NCBI GenBank assembly: GCA_028023455.1
Contig: JAQFVV010006504.1
Location: forward strand, 434,001 to 498,000
Reading direction: 5' to 3'
DNA: 64,000 bases
DNA from: Epiperipatus broadwayi
Lineage: Eukaryota > Onychophora > Udeonychophora > Euonychophora > Peripatidae
Position 1 is the stretch's first letter; each line of letters opens with the position of its first letter. The notes beneath the pieces were generated by a model that saw only the letters and a list, made by a program, of their open reading frames with translations, did no database searches and was not told the origin of the DNA. Positions 23,591-38,537 of the stretch are shown here, in pieces. The translations under genes were made by a program, and so were the position numbers.

Positions 23591-23796
23591 TTGTTAATTC
23601 CAAAATCACAAAGCTTAATAGTCCATTTAATCCTCTAACTACACGAGCCATGGATTGGGAACAAGGAAAAGCTTTCTGTGAGGATAATGATTTAGGACAT
23701 TTGGCAATGATTTACAATGATGAGGAACAGGTATTTGTTCGAGATAATTTATTTAAACATGCAAAGGGATTCTGGTTAGGAATGCGTGATCCTCAG
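23591..23796 (+). CDS. C-type lectin-like domain exon (partial gene)
   Basis: A 206-bp exon is bounded by CATTTTACAG (acceptor) and CAG/GTAAGT (donor). Reading from 23593 gives 68 open codons, with two leading bases completing a codon from an upstream exon; the exon ends in phase 0. The peptide shows the first half of a C-type lectin-like domain: W-EQGKAFC, then LGHLAMIYNDEEQVFVRDNLF, and the FWLGMRD motif before the last codons. The first conserved Cys of the fold is present. The usual second half (WND-like calcium/sugar loop and last cysteines) should be in a later exon, which I could not find. Such domains bind carbohydrate or protein ligands, usually outside the cell. It is the only convincing host coding segment here; it could also belong to a decayed gene copy. 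Confidence 0.8.
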
Positions 23797-23832
23797 GTAA
23801 GTTTATTCTTATCATTATTATTATTAGTAGTA

Positions 23833-23989
<157 letters not shown>

Positions 23990-24002
23990 TAGTAGAATAA
24001 GT

Positions 24003-24756
24003 CAATTATATTGATTGCATGCTAGTAATGTTTTTTCTCCATTGTTTTTTTAGAAGGGGAGGGAGGGGCTGTTGAAGTATGTTTAGTTTTGTAATAGATT
24101 TCTTTACAGTACATAAGTTAAATAAATAAAACTTATTTTAAATTTAAGTAAAATTTATATGTTGAAAATTTGAAATTATGCTAAATTATTTCAGACATCT
24201 GCCTAAGTAATAATGAAAGTTTTTTTTTCTTTTTGATGTTTTTTTATTAATTAAGAAAGCGGTTATTGAAAATGTGCTTTCGCATATTTTCTTGCCATAA
24301 ATTACGGAGGAGAAAATAGCAAAGTTTAATTTCAACTTATTCTATGTTTTTAACAGTAACAGAGTTAGTGATTATGCTGACACATATATATTATATTAGA
24401 TTGTTGTTAAATCTTAGATTTTTCTTATATGTTTAGTGACTGTTTTATGAATATAAATTTAGATTTAGTATAAAGTGAAAATTGAAGTTCCATAGCATTA
24501 TCATGCAAATTCATTACTTTTTATGCAAATGATTTGTTTAACTAAATTTGCAGAGTCTGTTAACAAATAAAAGCTTTCTGAATGTTTACTAAATCTATTT
24601 TCCGCCACGTTGGATTTTTGGAGTATTATAGTTTTTGAAGAAATCGTTTAGTTTAGAAATAGATGCTTTATTCCCTTTTTTCCTTCAAAAATTTTAGGGG
24701 TGTGATATTGCATTTGAATTTTCTGCCAGTGATGTGCACTGTGATATTTTCTTATA
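24003..24756. other. Gene-free stretch, probable lectin intron
   Basis: No downstream lectin exon recognised. A G-rich string (AAGGGGAGGGAGGGGCTG near 24055-24071) stands out against the AT-rich background. Confidence 0.45.
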
Positions 24757-24774
24757 TATATATCATCATCATCA

Positions 24775-25965
24775 TCAACAACCATTATCAATCCACTGCA
24801 GGATGAAGGTATCTCCAAGTTTAATCCATCTTCTCCGATCTTTAGCTTCTCTTCTCCACAACACCTCTGCACATTTTCTTATTTCATCCATCCATCTCAC
24901 ATGTGGTCTCTTTCTGGGTCTTTTACAATCTCTTAGAATCCAGTTTAAAATTTCAATTATCCATCTATTATCATCTCTTCTAGCAATATGTCCAGCCCAA
25001 CTCCATTTCAATCTTTTAATTTGTTCAATAAGGTCAGTAACACCTGTTTGTTGTCTTACCCATACATTGTGTTTTCGATCTCTTCTTGTTACTCCCAACA
25101 TACACCTCTCCATACTCCTTTGAGTGGTCTGAAGTCTCTGTATTGCTCTTCTATTAAGTGTCCAAGTCTCAGATCCATAAGTAAGAACTGGTAAAACACA
25201 TTTGTTAAAAACCATCCTTTTCAAACACATAGGCATATTTCCTTTTAGTATCAAGTTATTTCTACCAAAAGCACTCCAACCAAGTTTAATTCTATGATTA
25301 ATTTTCTCCATTATGTTTCCATCTGTATTAATAATCTGACCAAGGTATTTGTAACTGATAACTTCTTCTAATTCTTCATAATCAATCTTTATTTTCATAT
25401 TTTGAGCAAATCGATTAAACATTACTTTAGTCTTTTTAACATTTATCTTTAGTCCTACTTTTCTACTTTCATCTGCTAACTCCTGCAACATTTCCTGCAG
25501 CTCTGAAGCATTATTTGCAAAAACAACTACATCATCTGCAAAATCTAAATGACTTAAATACTCTCCATTTACTTTCACTCCTTTAGTTTCCCATTTTAAT
25601 CCACAAAATACTTCTTGCAGCACTGCTGTAAAGAGTTTTGGAGATATGGAGTCACCTTGTCTTACACCTTTCTCAATGTTGATTTTTCCAGTATTATTAT
25701 GTAATATAATTGTTGCTGTTGCATTTTTATAAATATTCTTTAAAATATGACAATATCCTGGATCTATACCTTGATGATCTAATGCTTTAATCACTGAAGA
25801 AATGTGTATAGAATCAAATGCCTTTTCATAATCTACAAATCCAAAACATAAAGACAACTCACATTCATTTGTCCTTTCTATGACTTCTCTCAATACCTGG
25901 ATATGATCTATTGTACTAAAACCACTTTTAAATCCAGTTTGTTCTCTTGGTTGGTGGAAATCCAA
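24775..25965 (-). CDS. RTE LINE reverse transcriptase and C-terminal region
   Basis: 396 codons cover most of the RT palm and thumb. Visible motifs: QPREQTGFKSGFSTIDHI at 5-22, motif A FVDYEKAFD at 43-51, motif B GVRQGDSISPKLF at 100-112, motif C FADD at 142-145, the fingerprint YKYLG near 205, ETWTLNRR near 265 and the C-terminal GHIARRDDNRW region. All three catalytic aspartates are kept. The enzyme copies LINE RNA at a nicked target. The true start lies upstream in another frame (LLSV...ITTRLQRTL), lost by indels near 26000, so the ATG here is internal and the segment cannot make a full protein. Confidence 0.9.
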   Translation of the reverse strand: MDFHQPREQTGFKSGFSTIDHIQVLREVIERTNECELSLCFGFVDYEKAFDSIHISSVIKALDHQGIDPGYCHILKNIYKNATATIILHNNTGKINIEKGVRQGDSISPKLFTAVLQEVFCGLKWETKGVKVNGEYLSHLDFADDVVVFANNASELQEMLQELADESRKVGLKINVKKTKVMFNRFAQNMKIKIDYEELEEVISYKYLGQIINTDGNIMEKINHRIKLGWSAFGRNNLILKGNMPMCLKRMVFNKCVLPVLTYGSETWTLNRRAIQRLQTTQRSMERCMLGVTRRDRKHNVWVRQQTGVTDLIEQIKRLKWSWAGHIARRDDNRWIIEILNWILRDCKRPRKRPHVRWMDEIRKCAEVLWRREAKDRRRWIKLGDTFILQWIDNGC

Positions 25966-26008
25966 AGTTCTCTGTAGACGAGTTGTAATTATCTTGGTAA
26001 AAATTTTA

Positions 26009-26275
26009 TTAAAACTGATAAAAGGCTGATAGGTCTGTAATTTCTAATATCTTCTTTATCACCTTTTTAAATATTAATATTATTACTGCATTCTTCCAAT
26101 CTTCTGGTACATCTTTATCATTTAGACATTTGGTATATAACTTTGCTAAAATTGTTTTTATTTCTTCACCTGCTTCTTTTAATATATCAATTATAATTCC
26201 ATCATTTCCTGGAGCCTTTCCTTTCTTCATACGCTTAATTGCATGTCTCACTTCTTCATTTAAAATTCTGGGCAA
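26009..26275 (-). CDS. RTE LINE segment between endonuclease and RT palm
   Basis: 88 codons with [21 protein letters not shown] at about 7-27 and [29 protein letters not shown] after it, the N-terminal fingers of the LINE RT. The frame leaves element homology at IFKK, where a one-base loss turns [16 protein letters not shown] into another phase. It overlaps the preceding endonuclease frame by 20 bp because of a frameshift near 26315. Confidence 0.85.
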   Translation of the reverse strand: MPRILNEEVRHAIKRMKKGKAPGNDGIIIDILKEAGEEIKTILAKLYTKCLNDKDVPEDWKNAVIILIFKKVIKKILEITDLSAFYQF

Positions 26276-27362
26276 TTCGGAAGATGTAATAAATATAGGA
26301 GGTACCTTGTTCTTTATTACTATATAATTCTTGATAAAAATCTTCTACCAATTTCATGATGTCATCTCTCTTTTTAGTAATAATTCCATCTTTTTTTCTT
26401 ATTGCAGATATAAATTTCCTACCAATACCAAAATGTTGTTTAACATTTTTGAGACTTTTATTTTCTTCTAAAGCTTTCCTTGCTATTTCACAGTTATACT
26501 TTCTTATATCATTTTCAACTCTTTTCCGTACCATTTTACAAAATTCGAGATATTCAATTCTTTTTAATACATCATTTTTGTATATCTTCATATTCCTTCT
26601 TTTCTTCACAAATTCTCTAGTCTCAGTAGAAATTTTATTAGTCAATTGCTGCTTTTTTCTACCAGCTATGTTTGTTGCAGTTTTTAAAAATGTATCAGTT
26701 ATTTTCATATTAATTTCATTCAAATCTGTATCATGTTCAAAATCTCCTAACACTTGAAACCTATTTGTAAGTTCTAATTTAAATTCATTAGAATGTTTCT
26801 GAAGATTAGGAATATCAACTGTAAATATTGTTTTTCTTAATAATTTTTGTCTCTCTAGTTTTACATTAACACGTAACTTACACCTTACTAATCGATGATC
26901 ACTTCCTGTGTTAAATTTATTAAGAACATTACAATCTTGAAATATGTATTTTCTGTTAGTCAAAATATAATCCAATTCTGCTGTATCTTCATTTGGATGC
27001 TTCCATGTCCATTTCCTTTTAACATTTTTCTCAAAAAATGAATTCATAATATAAAGTTTTTCTTTTTCTGCAAACTCCACAAGTCTATGTCCTCTCTCAT
27101 TTCTATTACCATAACCAAAATTACCTACAGCAATTTCATCTTTCATTTGTCTACCAATTCTAGCATTAAAGTCTCCCATAACAATTTTAAAATGTTGTTT
27201 ACTCTGATCAAAAGCCTTTTGTACATTCATATAAAAATCTTCTACTACTTCATCACTATGAGAACTTGTTGGGGCATAAACCTGAATTATCTGCATTTGG
27301 TATCTGATATTAAGTTGTATAACTAATCTTGCCACTCTGTCTGATACACCATCAATCTCCAC
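26256..27362 (-). CDS. RTE LINE apurinic-like endonuclease and linker
   Basis: 368 codons. Endonuclease/exonuclease/phosphatase motifs: VYAPTS at 28-33, GDFNARIG at 63-70, WTW and HP at 118-123, LDYILT at 130-135, and SDHR at 154-157. The linker 180-345 is lysine-rich. The domain nicks DNA to prime reverse transcription. Element homology continues upstream of the ATG ([19 protein letters not shown]), so this Met is not the native start; the N-terminal catalytic Asn and Glu segments are mostly lost by truncation. The final ~15 residues are frameshifted. Confidence 0.87.
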   Translation of the reverse strand: MEIDGVSDRVARLVIQLNIRYQMQIIQVYAPTSSHSDEVVEDFYMNVQKAFDQSKQHFKIVMGDFNARIGRQMKDEIAVGNFGYGNRNERGHRLVEFAEKEKLYIMNSFFEKNVKRKWTWKHPNEDTAELDYILTNRKYIFQDCNVLNKFNTGSDHRLVRCKLRVNVKLERQKLLRKTIFTVDIPNLQKHSNEFKLELTNRFQVLGDFEHDTDLNEINMKITDTFLKTATNIAGRKKQQLTNKISTETREFVKKRRNMKIYKNDVLKRIEYLEFCKMVRKRVENDIRKYNCEIARKALEENKSLKNVKQHFGIGRKFISAIRKKDGIITKKRDDIMKLVEDFYQELYSNKEQGTSYIYYIFRIAQNFK

Positions 27363-27479
27363 AATATTGTTCTTCCACTTTTTATTTATAATGAATCCTA
27401 CTCCACTTGTATTTCCAATATGTGTGCTATTATAATAGAGTATATGTCCACTTTTTTAATCAATTGTTTCTTCTCCTTT

Positions 27480-28464
27480 TCTTCTATGCATTATAAAGTT
27501 TTCTTAAACCAATTATATATTATAATGAAAATAATTAGTTTTAAAATAATTCAGATCTTCAGCAAAATAATTTAGATCTCATGGTTCTTACTATAATAAT
27601 TTCTTTAATTATCCAATACAAACTTATTTTTCTTTTAATCTCTTATACCAACAATGAATGTGATTCTAGTGGCACTAAAAATAATATGGTATGATCTCAT
27701 CCTTAAGATGATATCTCAGTACATCAAATAACTATTAATTTTAAAATTAATCATGAAAAATGTTATATTCAAATAATTATAGCATATTATGATTGCATCC
27801 TTGATAATATGAGTAGGAAAGGGATTTTGTTGCTATTTATATGCCACACAAACAGGTTCGTTTTTAATCTTAAGTCAAAACAAAAATATAGTAATCTTAT
27901 TATCTTAATTCAAGATAAAATAAAGTAATCTTATCCATGGATGTTATCAATAATATCAGCAATATAAACTTTAATAAAATGAGTTGTCTTATATTCTTAT
28001 ACTCTTATGATAGATTGATAAAATAAAATATGTGTGAATTGTAGATTTCTGAGGATGGAGATGATGATTACAGAAATACAAATTTTAAAATTAATAATTA
28101 AAACATTTGACACTAATATGCATGACAAAATAATCATCAAATTATTTTCATAAAATGTATGTGTTATAATTACTCAAATTTGAAATAAAATTGTAAGTTA
28201 CAAATGAAATAATAATAAAAATAAGTAAATCAAAAAATCTTAAAATTATTTCCTATGAATTCATAAAGATGTCATGTTTTAATAACCTTATTTTCAATTG
28301 CATAAGTTCCTGTAAAAAATGTATTTAATAATTCTAAATAAAAAATAAATATTCTCGTCTTTGGAACATAAAGAATTAGGAAGAAGATGTATAAATTTTA
28401 GATACACATAGATAATTATAAATTTTAAATAAATATTCTAACCAGGTTTTTAAAAACACATTGG
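27480..28464. other. Gene-free stretch
   Basis: No gene or element terminus recognised. AT-rich with dense stops. Confidence 0.5.
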
Positions 28465-28725
28465 ATGTGCAATCTGGGCATATCAAAATTTTCAATATAT
28501 TGTAGCTACTCTGATCTTATCAAGAGTACAAATAATGACATGGTTGCCATCACACATGATCTTCAAAATATTTCAAATTCCCAATATAAAGACATGGCTG
28601 GAATCACACATCACTTTAACAAAAATTACAAAAGCAAAAATAAAGACAAAGTTGATATCACACATGACTTTAATAAAATGTCACCTAGACAAACATCAAA
28701 GGATTTAAAAGCAAGGCAAAAATGA
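28465..28725 (+). CDS. Unrecognised ORF with three 18-residue repeats
   Basis: An 86-codon frame from ATG. Residues 23-76 consist of three imperfect 18-residue repeats encoded by contiguous 54-bp units (28531-28584, 28585-28638, 28639-28692). Common positions include K/N-D-x-V/A-x-ITHD/H and a following F/L-x-K/N. DNA identity between units is only moderate, yet no indel or stop breaks the frame. No signal peptide, membrane segment or known domain is visible. It may be one exon, a decayed repeat protein, or a minisatellite that happens to be open. Confidence 0.3.
   Translation: MCNLGISKFSIYCSYSDLIKSTNNDMVAITHDLQNISNSQYKDMAGITHHFNKNYKSKNKDKVDITHDFNKMSPRQTSKDLKARQK
28531..28692 (+). repeat. 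54-bp minisatellite, 3 units
   Basis: Three adjacent 54-bp units share GACATGG(T/C)TG, ATCACACAT and an A-rich end. Period 54 is a multiple of three, so the reading frame is kept across units. Confidence 0.8.
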
Positions 28726-31700
28726 AATGATAGAGTAAATTTAAAATAAACACTTATATAAGAATGCAGTAAAAATTGGAATTTTGTCTCTAATCTTTAT
28801 ACAAAAATAAACCATCAAAAAGGGGGCTGTCTACAATATAAATTTTATGCTAGATATCTCTTAAGATATAATAAAGCTCATTGGCATAAAATAGAAATAA
28901 CACCATTATATCACTTAATAACAAGGAATAAATGATATGTAAAACTGATAAAATATAGCAACAATAGCAAAATATGGATAGGCATATAAATGAGTGACTA
29001 AACAATTTAATAATAAAAATATACATCAGCTTCATGACTCCTTTTATATATTTATTTACATTCTAAATAACTCCATAAGGGATTAATATAATACAATTAT
29101 TTCATATAACATTAATATTCTGAGACTATAATGATAGACATATTAAAATCATCAATAAATAAATCTCAAAATTAAATATTTATATCCATATTACCAATTA
29201 ATAAATTAATAATCCATAAATCTTGGTTTTTCTGTACTAATAACCACATAAACAGTCTAATAAAGGGTCTGTGGACATACTGAAGATTTTACAGAATGTC
29301 TGGATAATGTTGAAGTTAAAATTAACAAACAGGTAAATAAAATCTGAAGCAAGTAGAGTTTTAATTACTGACATGATTAAAATAGCTATTCTAAGCAATA
29401 ATCTAAATATTTATTCAACAGCATAAAAATAAGCAATTTAACTGGATTTTATTTCAAAGCAATGGAGCTATCTCTGAGATGTCTAGAAGTTAAATTAGCA
29501 TGTTTCATTCTCTCCTAAAAATTGTGCAAAGCTTTTTTTTACAGCTTTAAAATTCATGTATATTTATTTTCTAATATTTTAAATACACATAATTCAAAAG
29601 ATGGCAGGAAAATTGAATATTCAGGTCTTCAAAGTTTCTCAAGCTCCATGATTGGGTATCTTTTATCTGTTTTGTGATCTCAAACTTTACATGATTATTT
29701 CGAGAAAATATTATGATGGTCTAAAAACTTGATATTTTGGAAAGTTTATGATTATATTTGTATTATAATTGTGTAATAATTATTAGATATCAAAAATAAA
29801 TATTATTACATATTTACTTTTTATAAAAATGTTTTATTTTTAAATATAAAAGAATATATTCATCAAAATATTGTTACTATAGTGATTACAGTAGTGTGAA
29901 CACAGCTGTGTAGAAATGATGTCACTCATCAGATTGTTATAATATTTAATGATATCATAAAAATTCCAAAAAATTTAAATCCTTAAAGCATAAATTGATA
30001 GATTTGGAAGATATTTAAAATAATTTGTTCAGATTTTTAAAGCAAACATCAAACAAAGAAAATTCTATTAATTTTGCAAATTGAATCAGTTCCACCTGAA
30101 ATTTGATGATGTGACAGCATTTTGTATGATTAAAATTTAATTTTTAAAATTGTTCTAAAAACAAAGGTGTTTTTTTTTTTAATTTATTTGATTTCTAAAC
30201 AAAAATATCTATTGAATAAAGTCAAATTTATTATATTCTGATAAATAATAATTGTTCAATATTAAAATTAAAGTTGAAAGCTTAAATGTAGTGAGAACAA
30301 AGAAATTTGTCAGAATACAAGTAGAATGCAGGAGGGTTAAATAAAACAATGGAATGAATAGTAATAAGTATTGCATATATTTTAAATAACACATTGAACA
30401 CTATGTAACATTGTTAGATGTGTGCAATGATAAATGATATTTCATTTTTGAAATAGAATTTGTAGCTTCATGTGAGTTATATTAGTGAAGAGCAAACATA
30501 TCTTTATCACAATAATGCAAAGTAATAGATAAAATGTTGAATAGCTATAAACAAGTTTTAACATGAGCTGATAATTTTCTTTTCATAAATAATATATGTT
30601 ATAAAATAAAAATCAGGTTCTAGGTGATAATAATAAATAATAGTTATACTTTCTTGACAATAAAATATTTAGAAATATCAAGTAAGCATATCAAATGAAT
30701 ATAACATCTTTTATTGATAAATGTAATTAAATAGAGCATGGAGTCTGAGTCTAGTTTACATCATATTTTATCTTTCAAACACAGATAATATATTTATTTG
30801 AAAATTAAAAAAGCATAATAATTTTCTTTCTTATATCAGAATGAAGCAAATATTTCATATCACCATTGAGTATCATGGATATTAATTATAGAAAATGCAT
30901 AAAATGATATTTTATATTCATAAAATATTTTCTCAGCAAAAAGTTATAAATAATAACTATCCCTTTTAAACACAATGAAACAAGCATTTCATTTCTTTTC
31001 AGACAAGAATATAATGTAATAATAATTTCTACAAATAGCATCTTAAAATAAATAAACATATAGTTAATTAGTTTCTTTTAAGCAAACATACATTCATAAT
31101 TAATAGTTATTAGCCTCTTTATCATTTACATAGTCCTACTATAACAGTTCTAATTTGTTAGTAAATCAAATTAAGACAAAAGAGAATACTTTATAAATAA
31201 TAGCAAAAGTTTAGCATTTGCAAAAGTATAACATTGATATTTTTGTAAAAAAAAAAAGCACTATACATTCCTTTTAAAGTTAATGAAAAATAATTCAAAA
31301 GTTTTGGCATTTAGCAGTAAAATTATCATTTCAAAATAAATTTTAGACATAATAAAAATAAGTAATTGAAAATTAACTTTAGTTCTAGAAATACAATAAT
31401 ATCTTTGATATAAATATATTGTTGTCATATAGCATTGAGACAAATAACATGTTGATCCAAGCTTCTAATGGTGTAGAAACAGAGATATTTGAAGCATGAT
31501 CGAAAGGCTAAATTATAGGCTCAAATAGATAACTATTCAAGATAATTTTACTAACAAATTTTAAAAATATGCATTAACTAACAAGTGATCTCTAATATTT
31601 TTATATAGGTTTTAATTATTTTATTCTTTTATTGCACATTATAGAATTCACTAAGCTTCTCAACATCATGTGAAGAAAAATATTTGCATACTACATCTTG

Positions 31701-32760
31701 CCCTTTTAAAAATAATTACTTCAAAACAATTCAGTCATTATTGTCCATCTTAAACTATCTTTTACAATGATACTTGTGGAAAACAAATATTAAATAAGTG
31801 TAGGACATGGAATAACAAATGAAGATGTTCGAAAAAAATAATGTCACCGTAGACATAATGCAACTCAATGATGTAGGTCTGTATTCATTGGACACATAAG
31901 ATTATCTCAGGGTTCTATCATAGCACTTATAAACATAAAAAATGAGACTGTCCATAACATAAATATACAGTCTTCCATTATCTGTATACTTCAATAAAAT
32001 CCAAAAATACATGAAACTATAATTCTCCAATAATGACTTTCAACATGACACCCATCACCAGGATTTCACAAAATATCATTACTTATCCTATCACTATCAA
32101 TATTTGTCCCACTGTATAATTCATTCAACATCACAAAATAATAAATCAACAACATTCTAAAAATAATTCCTAAAAACAATACTCTAGGAAACAATAATGA
32201 TCTAAATTTACACAAGATGTTTTTTCTTTAAAAGCTTTCATTCTCAAATGATATCAAAAATCATTCATAAAATGCTATACATCTTACTCATTTTTAAGGA
32301 ATAATGTAGAGATCAATACTATGTTTTCATATAATATTTATTAAAAGTCATATTTAAACAATTAGACAATGCCATATAATTATGCATATTCAAAGTTTTC
32401 ACATTTTTGCTAAAGAGAAAAGTAAAGAAAATATCTTTATAGGTTTTACAAAACATTTTATATGCATTTATCAACACTTACACAAATGCATACAATAATT
32501 TACTAATGGTTCATTCTTCCATTATTAATATTAACTCAATCAATGCATACTATAATTTAGAATAAATATTAATAAAAATATATCTTTTCTCAAATATAAG
32601 AAAATAAATAAATCTTCAAGCAATTATAATTATAGTAATTATACCAATAAAATTACCAATGATCTCAATAAGATCATTCATGGTGTTTCGCTTCTTCAGC
32701 TCCAGTCATTGAAATAAAAGTTATGATAGATATCACTTTCTAAATATATTTATAAAGAAA
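28726..32760. other. Gene-free AT-rich stretch
   Basis: No exon, RNA gene or mobile-element end recognised. Short ORFs here lack motifs and are what chance would give in such composition. Confidence 0.5.
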
Positions 32761-35239
<2,479 letters not shown>

Positions 35240-35770
35240 TAATTACATTTTTAAATTATGTTATACATTTCATCATATGTTGATATTTTTCAAACTACTT
35301 TTAAACAATTTATAAACTAACATTATTCTTTAAAATGAAATATTTACAGTTTTAAATTACATTATAAATGTCAGTGCATAGTGCTGGAATGTGCAGGGGG
35401 ACCCATGTTTTTGATGAGCCTTTGTATCATCCAAAAGATGCACTACTTTGATCAAACAAACAATACAATTTTTCAAAATAATGTGCAATTATAGTTATCT
35501 CATAACTGCTCTTCATTGCAAAAAAGACACTATTATAAACATTATGAGCCGATAATCTGCAAAATATTTGTCAACAATTTATGAACCAACATTATCTTAT
35601 AAAATGTAAGAATTAAATTTTTCTGAAATTGAATAATTACATTTTACAATTACATTATAAATATCAGTGCATAATGTAGCAATGTGAAGAAGCAAGGGAT
35701 GAATGTTTTTGATGATCCAAAGGATCATCCAAAAGATGCAGTTCTGTGATCAAACCAAGCTCTTGATTTC
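35240..35770 (+). repeat. Diverged direct duplication, ~220-bp units
   Basis: Unit 1 (about 35240-35460) and unit 2 (about 35550-35770) share ATTTATRAACYAACATTAT, ACATTATAAATRTCAGTGCATA and GATCATCCAAAAGATGCA in the same order. Divergence is high and the edges are unclear. No coding content. Confidence 0.65.
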
Positions 35771-36122
35771 CAAAAATATTGAAACAGTAAGTTTCAAGTT
35801 CAAATCTTAGTTTCACCTTAGTTCCACCAGTTCTATCATCTTCCCCCCACCACCTCCATCCTACCTAAATGTAACCCCTAGATGTTGGATTGTGTGCATA
35901 TAATGTTATTCTGTGTATATATATATATATATATATAAAAGCATCTGTTTTAATACGTCATGAACGCACACACCAATATCAGATTTAAAAATTAAAGTAA
36001 ATAATGTATTTTTCAAATTCATCTTAAAGCTATATAGCATTTATATCATTTATTTATTTTGTCAATTTTTTATATATAATGATTTAAAATAATGAATTTT
36101 AAAATCTGTTTAAATTTCTATA

Positions 36123-37056
36123 CACCTGGGTCTCGTTTTATGCGGATTATTTTAATGCGATTTTGAAGTTATGCTATTCATGTTTCTTCTTAATATCTTT
36201 CATATATTACTATATTTATTAGATATCAAGAAATTTAAATTATTAATAACTTATTTTGACTTGAAATACTTTTTTTTCGAAAATATAACGTTATATTAGC
36301 AGCTAACATGAATATGGCCTGAAGCTGTATTTAGAATCTTAGCTTCTATGTAAATAACCTTCTTATACTAATGAGTAAATAATAATAATAGATTTATACT
36401 TACATATAAAAATATCACAATAAATATTCAAAAAAATTAAACTTTTAAAATATATTTTGTTATATATAACAGAAATAAATAATTTTTTAGATTTTTAAAA
36501 TAAAAAACGAAGATTTTATAAACTGAAAATAATCTTTCTAATGATAATGTATAAGCTTTTTGTTTTGATTGCAATCTCATTTTTTTTAATATAGAAACAG
36601 AAAACCATTAACACAGCACAAGACTGAAAGTGGCGCTAGTTGTACATCAAATCACGAATAAAACTAAAGTGGCTAACAGGTTTCTCTGGGCATAATTGCT
36701 AAGAGATTTTTGACTTCATTTAACAAGAAGCCACAATACATCGCATCACATCGAATCTGATTTTTTACCAATTTATAGACAAATTCTAGTGGTAATGATT
36801 AAAATATGTATGAAAAATGTAAAATTAAATAATGTAGTTAATAAAAAAATATAAAAAGTTTGTTTTGTATTAATTTTTTTCAAATATTTGAAATTTTTTA
36901 TTAGTCATATTTACTTGCTTATTTTTTAATGCTAATTCTGAAAATTACAGACCCTATTCCCCATTTTCCAAGGTAAGTTAAGTCTATTTTTGTGTGACTT
37001 TTTTTAATGCAGGTTTTCTGTGGAACCTATATACTGTATAAAATGAAACCCAGGTG
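36123..37056. mobile_element. pogo/Tigger-like non-autonomous DNA transposon
   Basis: The left end begins CACCTGGGTCTCGTTTTATG; the right end, reverse complemented, begins CACCTGGGTTTCATTTTATA. The 23-bp terminal repeats differ at four sites, all transitions. A TA lies immediately outside each end (36121-36122 and 37057-37058), the target duplication of Tc1/mariner elements. The CTCGTTTTAT core resembles Tigger ends. The 934-bp body has no transposase frame, so it would depend on an enzyme made elsewhere. Assignment to pogo/Tigger rather than another mariner group rests on the end sequence only. Confidence 0.75.
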
Positions 37057-37058
37057 TA

Positions 37059-38537
37059 TTTATAAAAATATAAATCCTTATTGTTTATTTCAATATTTGC
37101 AAAGTCATAGTGGTGTGGAGAGACAATAGATTACTTAAAATTCTACCTAAAGTTCTTAATTAGCTTTAAATGTAAAAGCTATACTGTAGTTTGTAATCAG
37201 GCCACCAGAAATGTACAAACAAGTTTAAATAAAAAAAAAAAGAAATGCAGTGTCAGATTTAAGTTAAAATGTAAAATTCTTTACTAATGGATTAATTCAC
37301 CTGAGGGTACTGCAGATCGATCACAAGCATGGATTAGAGAAAAAACATCTTAACTGATCCACAAAATTATACATAAGAAAAAAACCACTATATATGGACA
37401 GAATTAGATATAAAAATTTTTTGCTTATTGGCACTGCTAGTGACATTTTTATAGCTGTGTTGTTCATGTTGCAATGACTGAGTAGAAGGCATGCAAACTG
37501 TTCTCCTCTGGTAAAATGGTTTAATGTGTGTCCGAGTCTCCACACCTGCTCTCCAAAGATGAACTGTCAGTAAATTACTGCTGATCTGTACACTGCACTA
37601 CATAATTAAAATGCTTTCCAGCCAAACAGAAACCTTAAAACCTAAAGCATAGAAGGGAAAAGCTGCTGCTACAATATAAACAGACAATCAATGACTGATT
37701 CACAAATGTGCACTAGCATATTCAATAAACAGGTTATCCAAGAGCCCTAGAGTACTCTGATTTTTTATTTAAAATGCTATAGCTATATGTTAAATGGCTT
37801 TATTATATTTTTTTTTATTAACATGTTAAACTCTGTAATTTTTGATTAAATAGCTTAGCTGATCTTCTATCTGTGATCTTGGGTACTTGTTTATATTTCA
37901 TTGTTTTTTTTTACTTATATAATGCCATATCTAGATAATTTCCTATCAGGTTCACTCTATTCCAAATAATTTACTGTAACTAGGAGCAGCCTCCATAATG
38001 TATGGACTGTTAGAATAAAATTACTACCCCCCCCGCCTTACACTTGATAAACTGCCAGCTTGAAAATTATCCCAATGCAATAACTCACTTTCATAACAAA
38101 TGTGTATTATACTGATCTAAATGTTCCCATGTATTTCATAATTTCAGTTATATATATATCATAATAATTTATTTATGTATTATATTAAAATATTCCTGTA
38201 TATTTAATTATTTCAGTTATATGGAAATAACTTTATTTATGTACTAATAGATACGCATTTGGTGTTTGCTTCATTGATTATAAATGTGAGTGTACAATGA
38301 ATAGTTGGGTGGTGAACCTATTATTTAATAATTGTAATAAGTTATAATATGATTTAAATACCCCTTTATATTGCTTTAATTTAGATTTACTTATTCTATT
38401 AAGCCAGATCATACTGTTATTTGAGGGTATAAATAAAAGTTTAAATTATTAAATGTAGACATTGGTAGATGAGTAATCAAATTTAAAGTGTGATTTTAAA
38501 AGTAAAAGCTCTAATTGTATATTTATGTTATAGATAG
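37059..38537. other. Gene-free stretch
   Basis: Somewhat richer in G+C than its surroundings at 37250-37760, but no exon or family motif was recognised on either strand. A C-run lies at about 38029-38038. Confidence 0.4.

Larger units (their letters stand above)
24757..27470 (-). mobile_element. RTE-type LINE, copy 2 (5'-truncated, frameshifted)
   Basis: The minus strand encodes endonuclease, reverse transcriptase and the C-terminal ETWTLNRR to GHIARRDDNRW region in element order. The 3' end leads straight from the stop codon into (GAT)n and (TA)n near 24757-24775, a hallmark of RTE-clade LINEs. N-terminal codons before RRKGEE are missing, so it is 5'-truncated near 27470. There is an in-frame TAA at 27456-27458 and frameshifts near 26315, 26070 and 26000. 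Copy 1 at 9.8 kb is an older relative. Confidence 0.92.
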
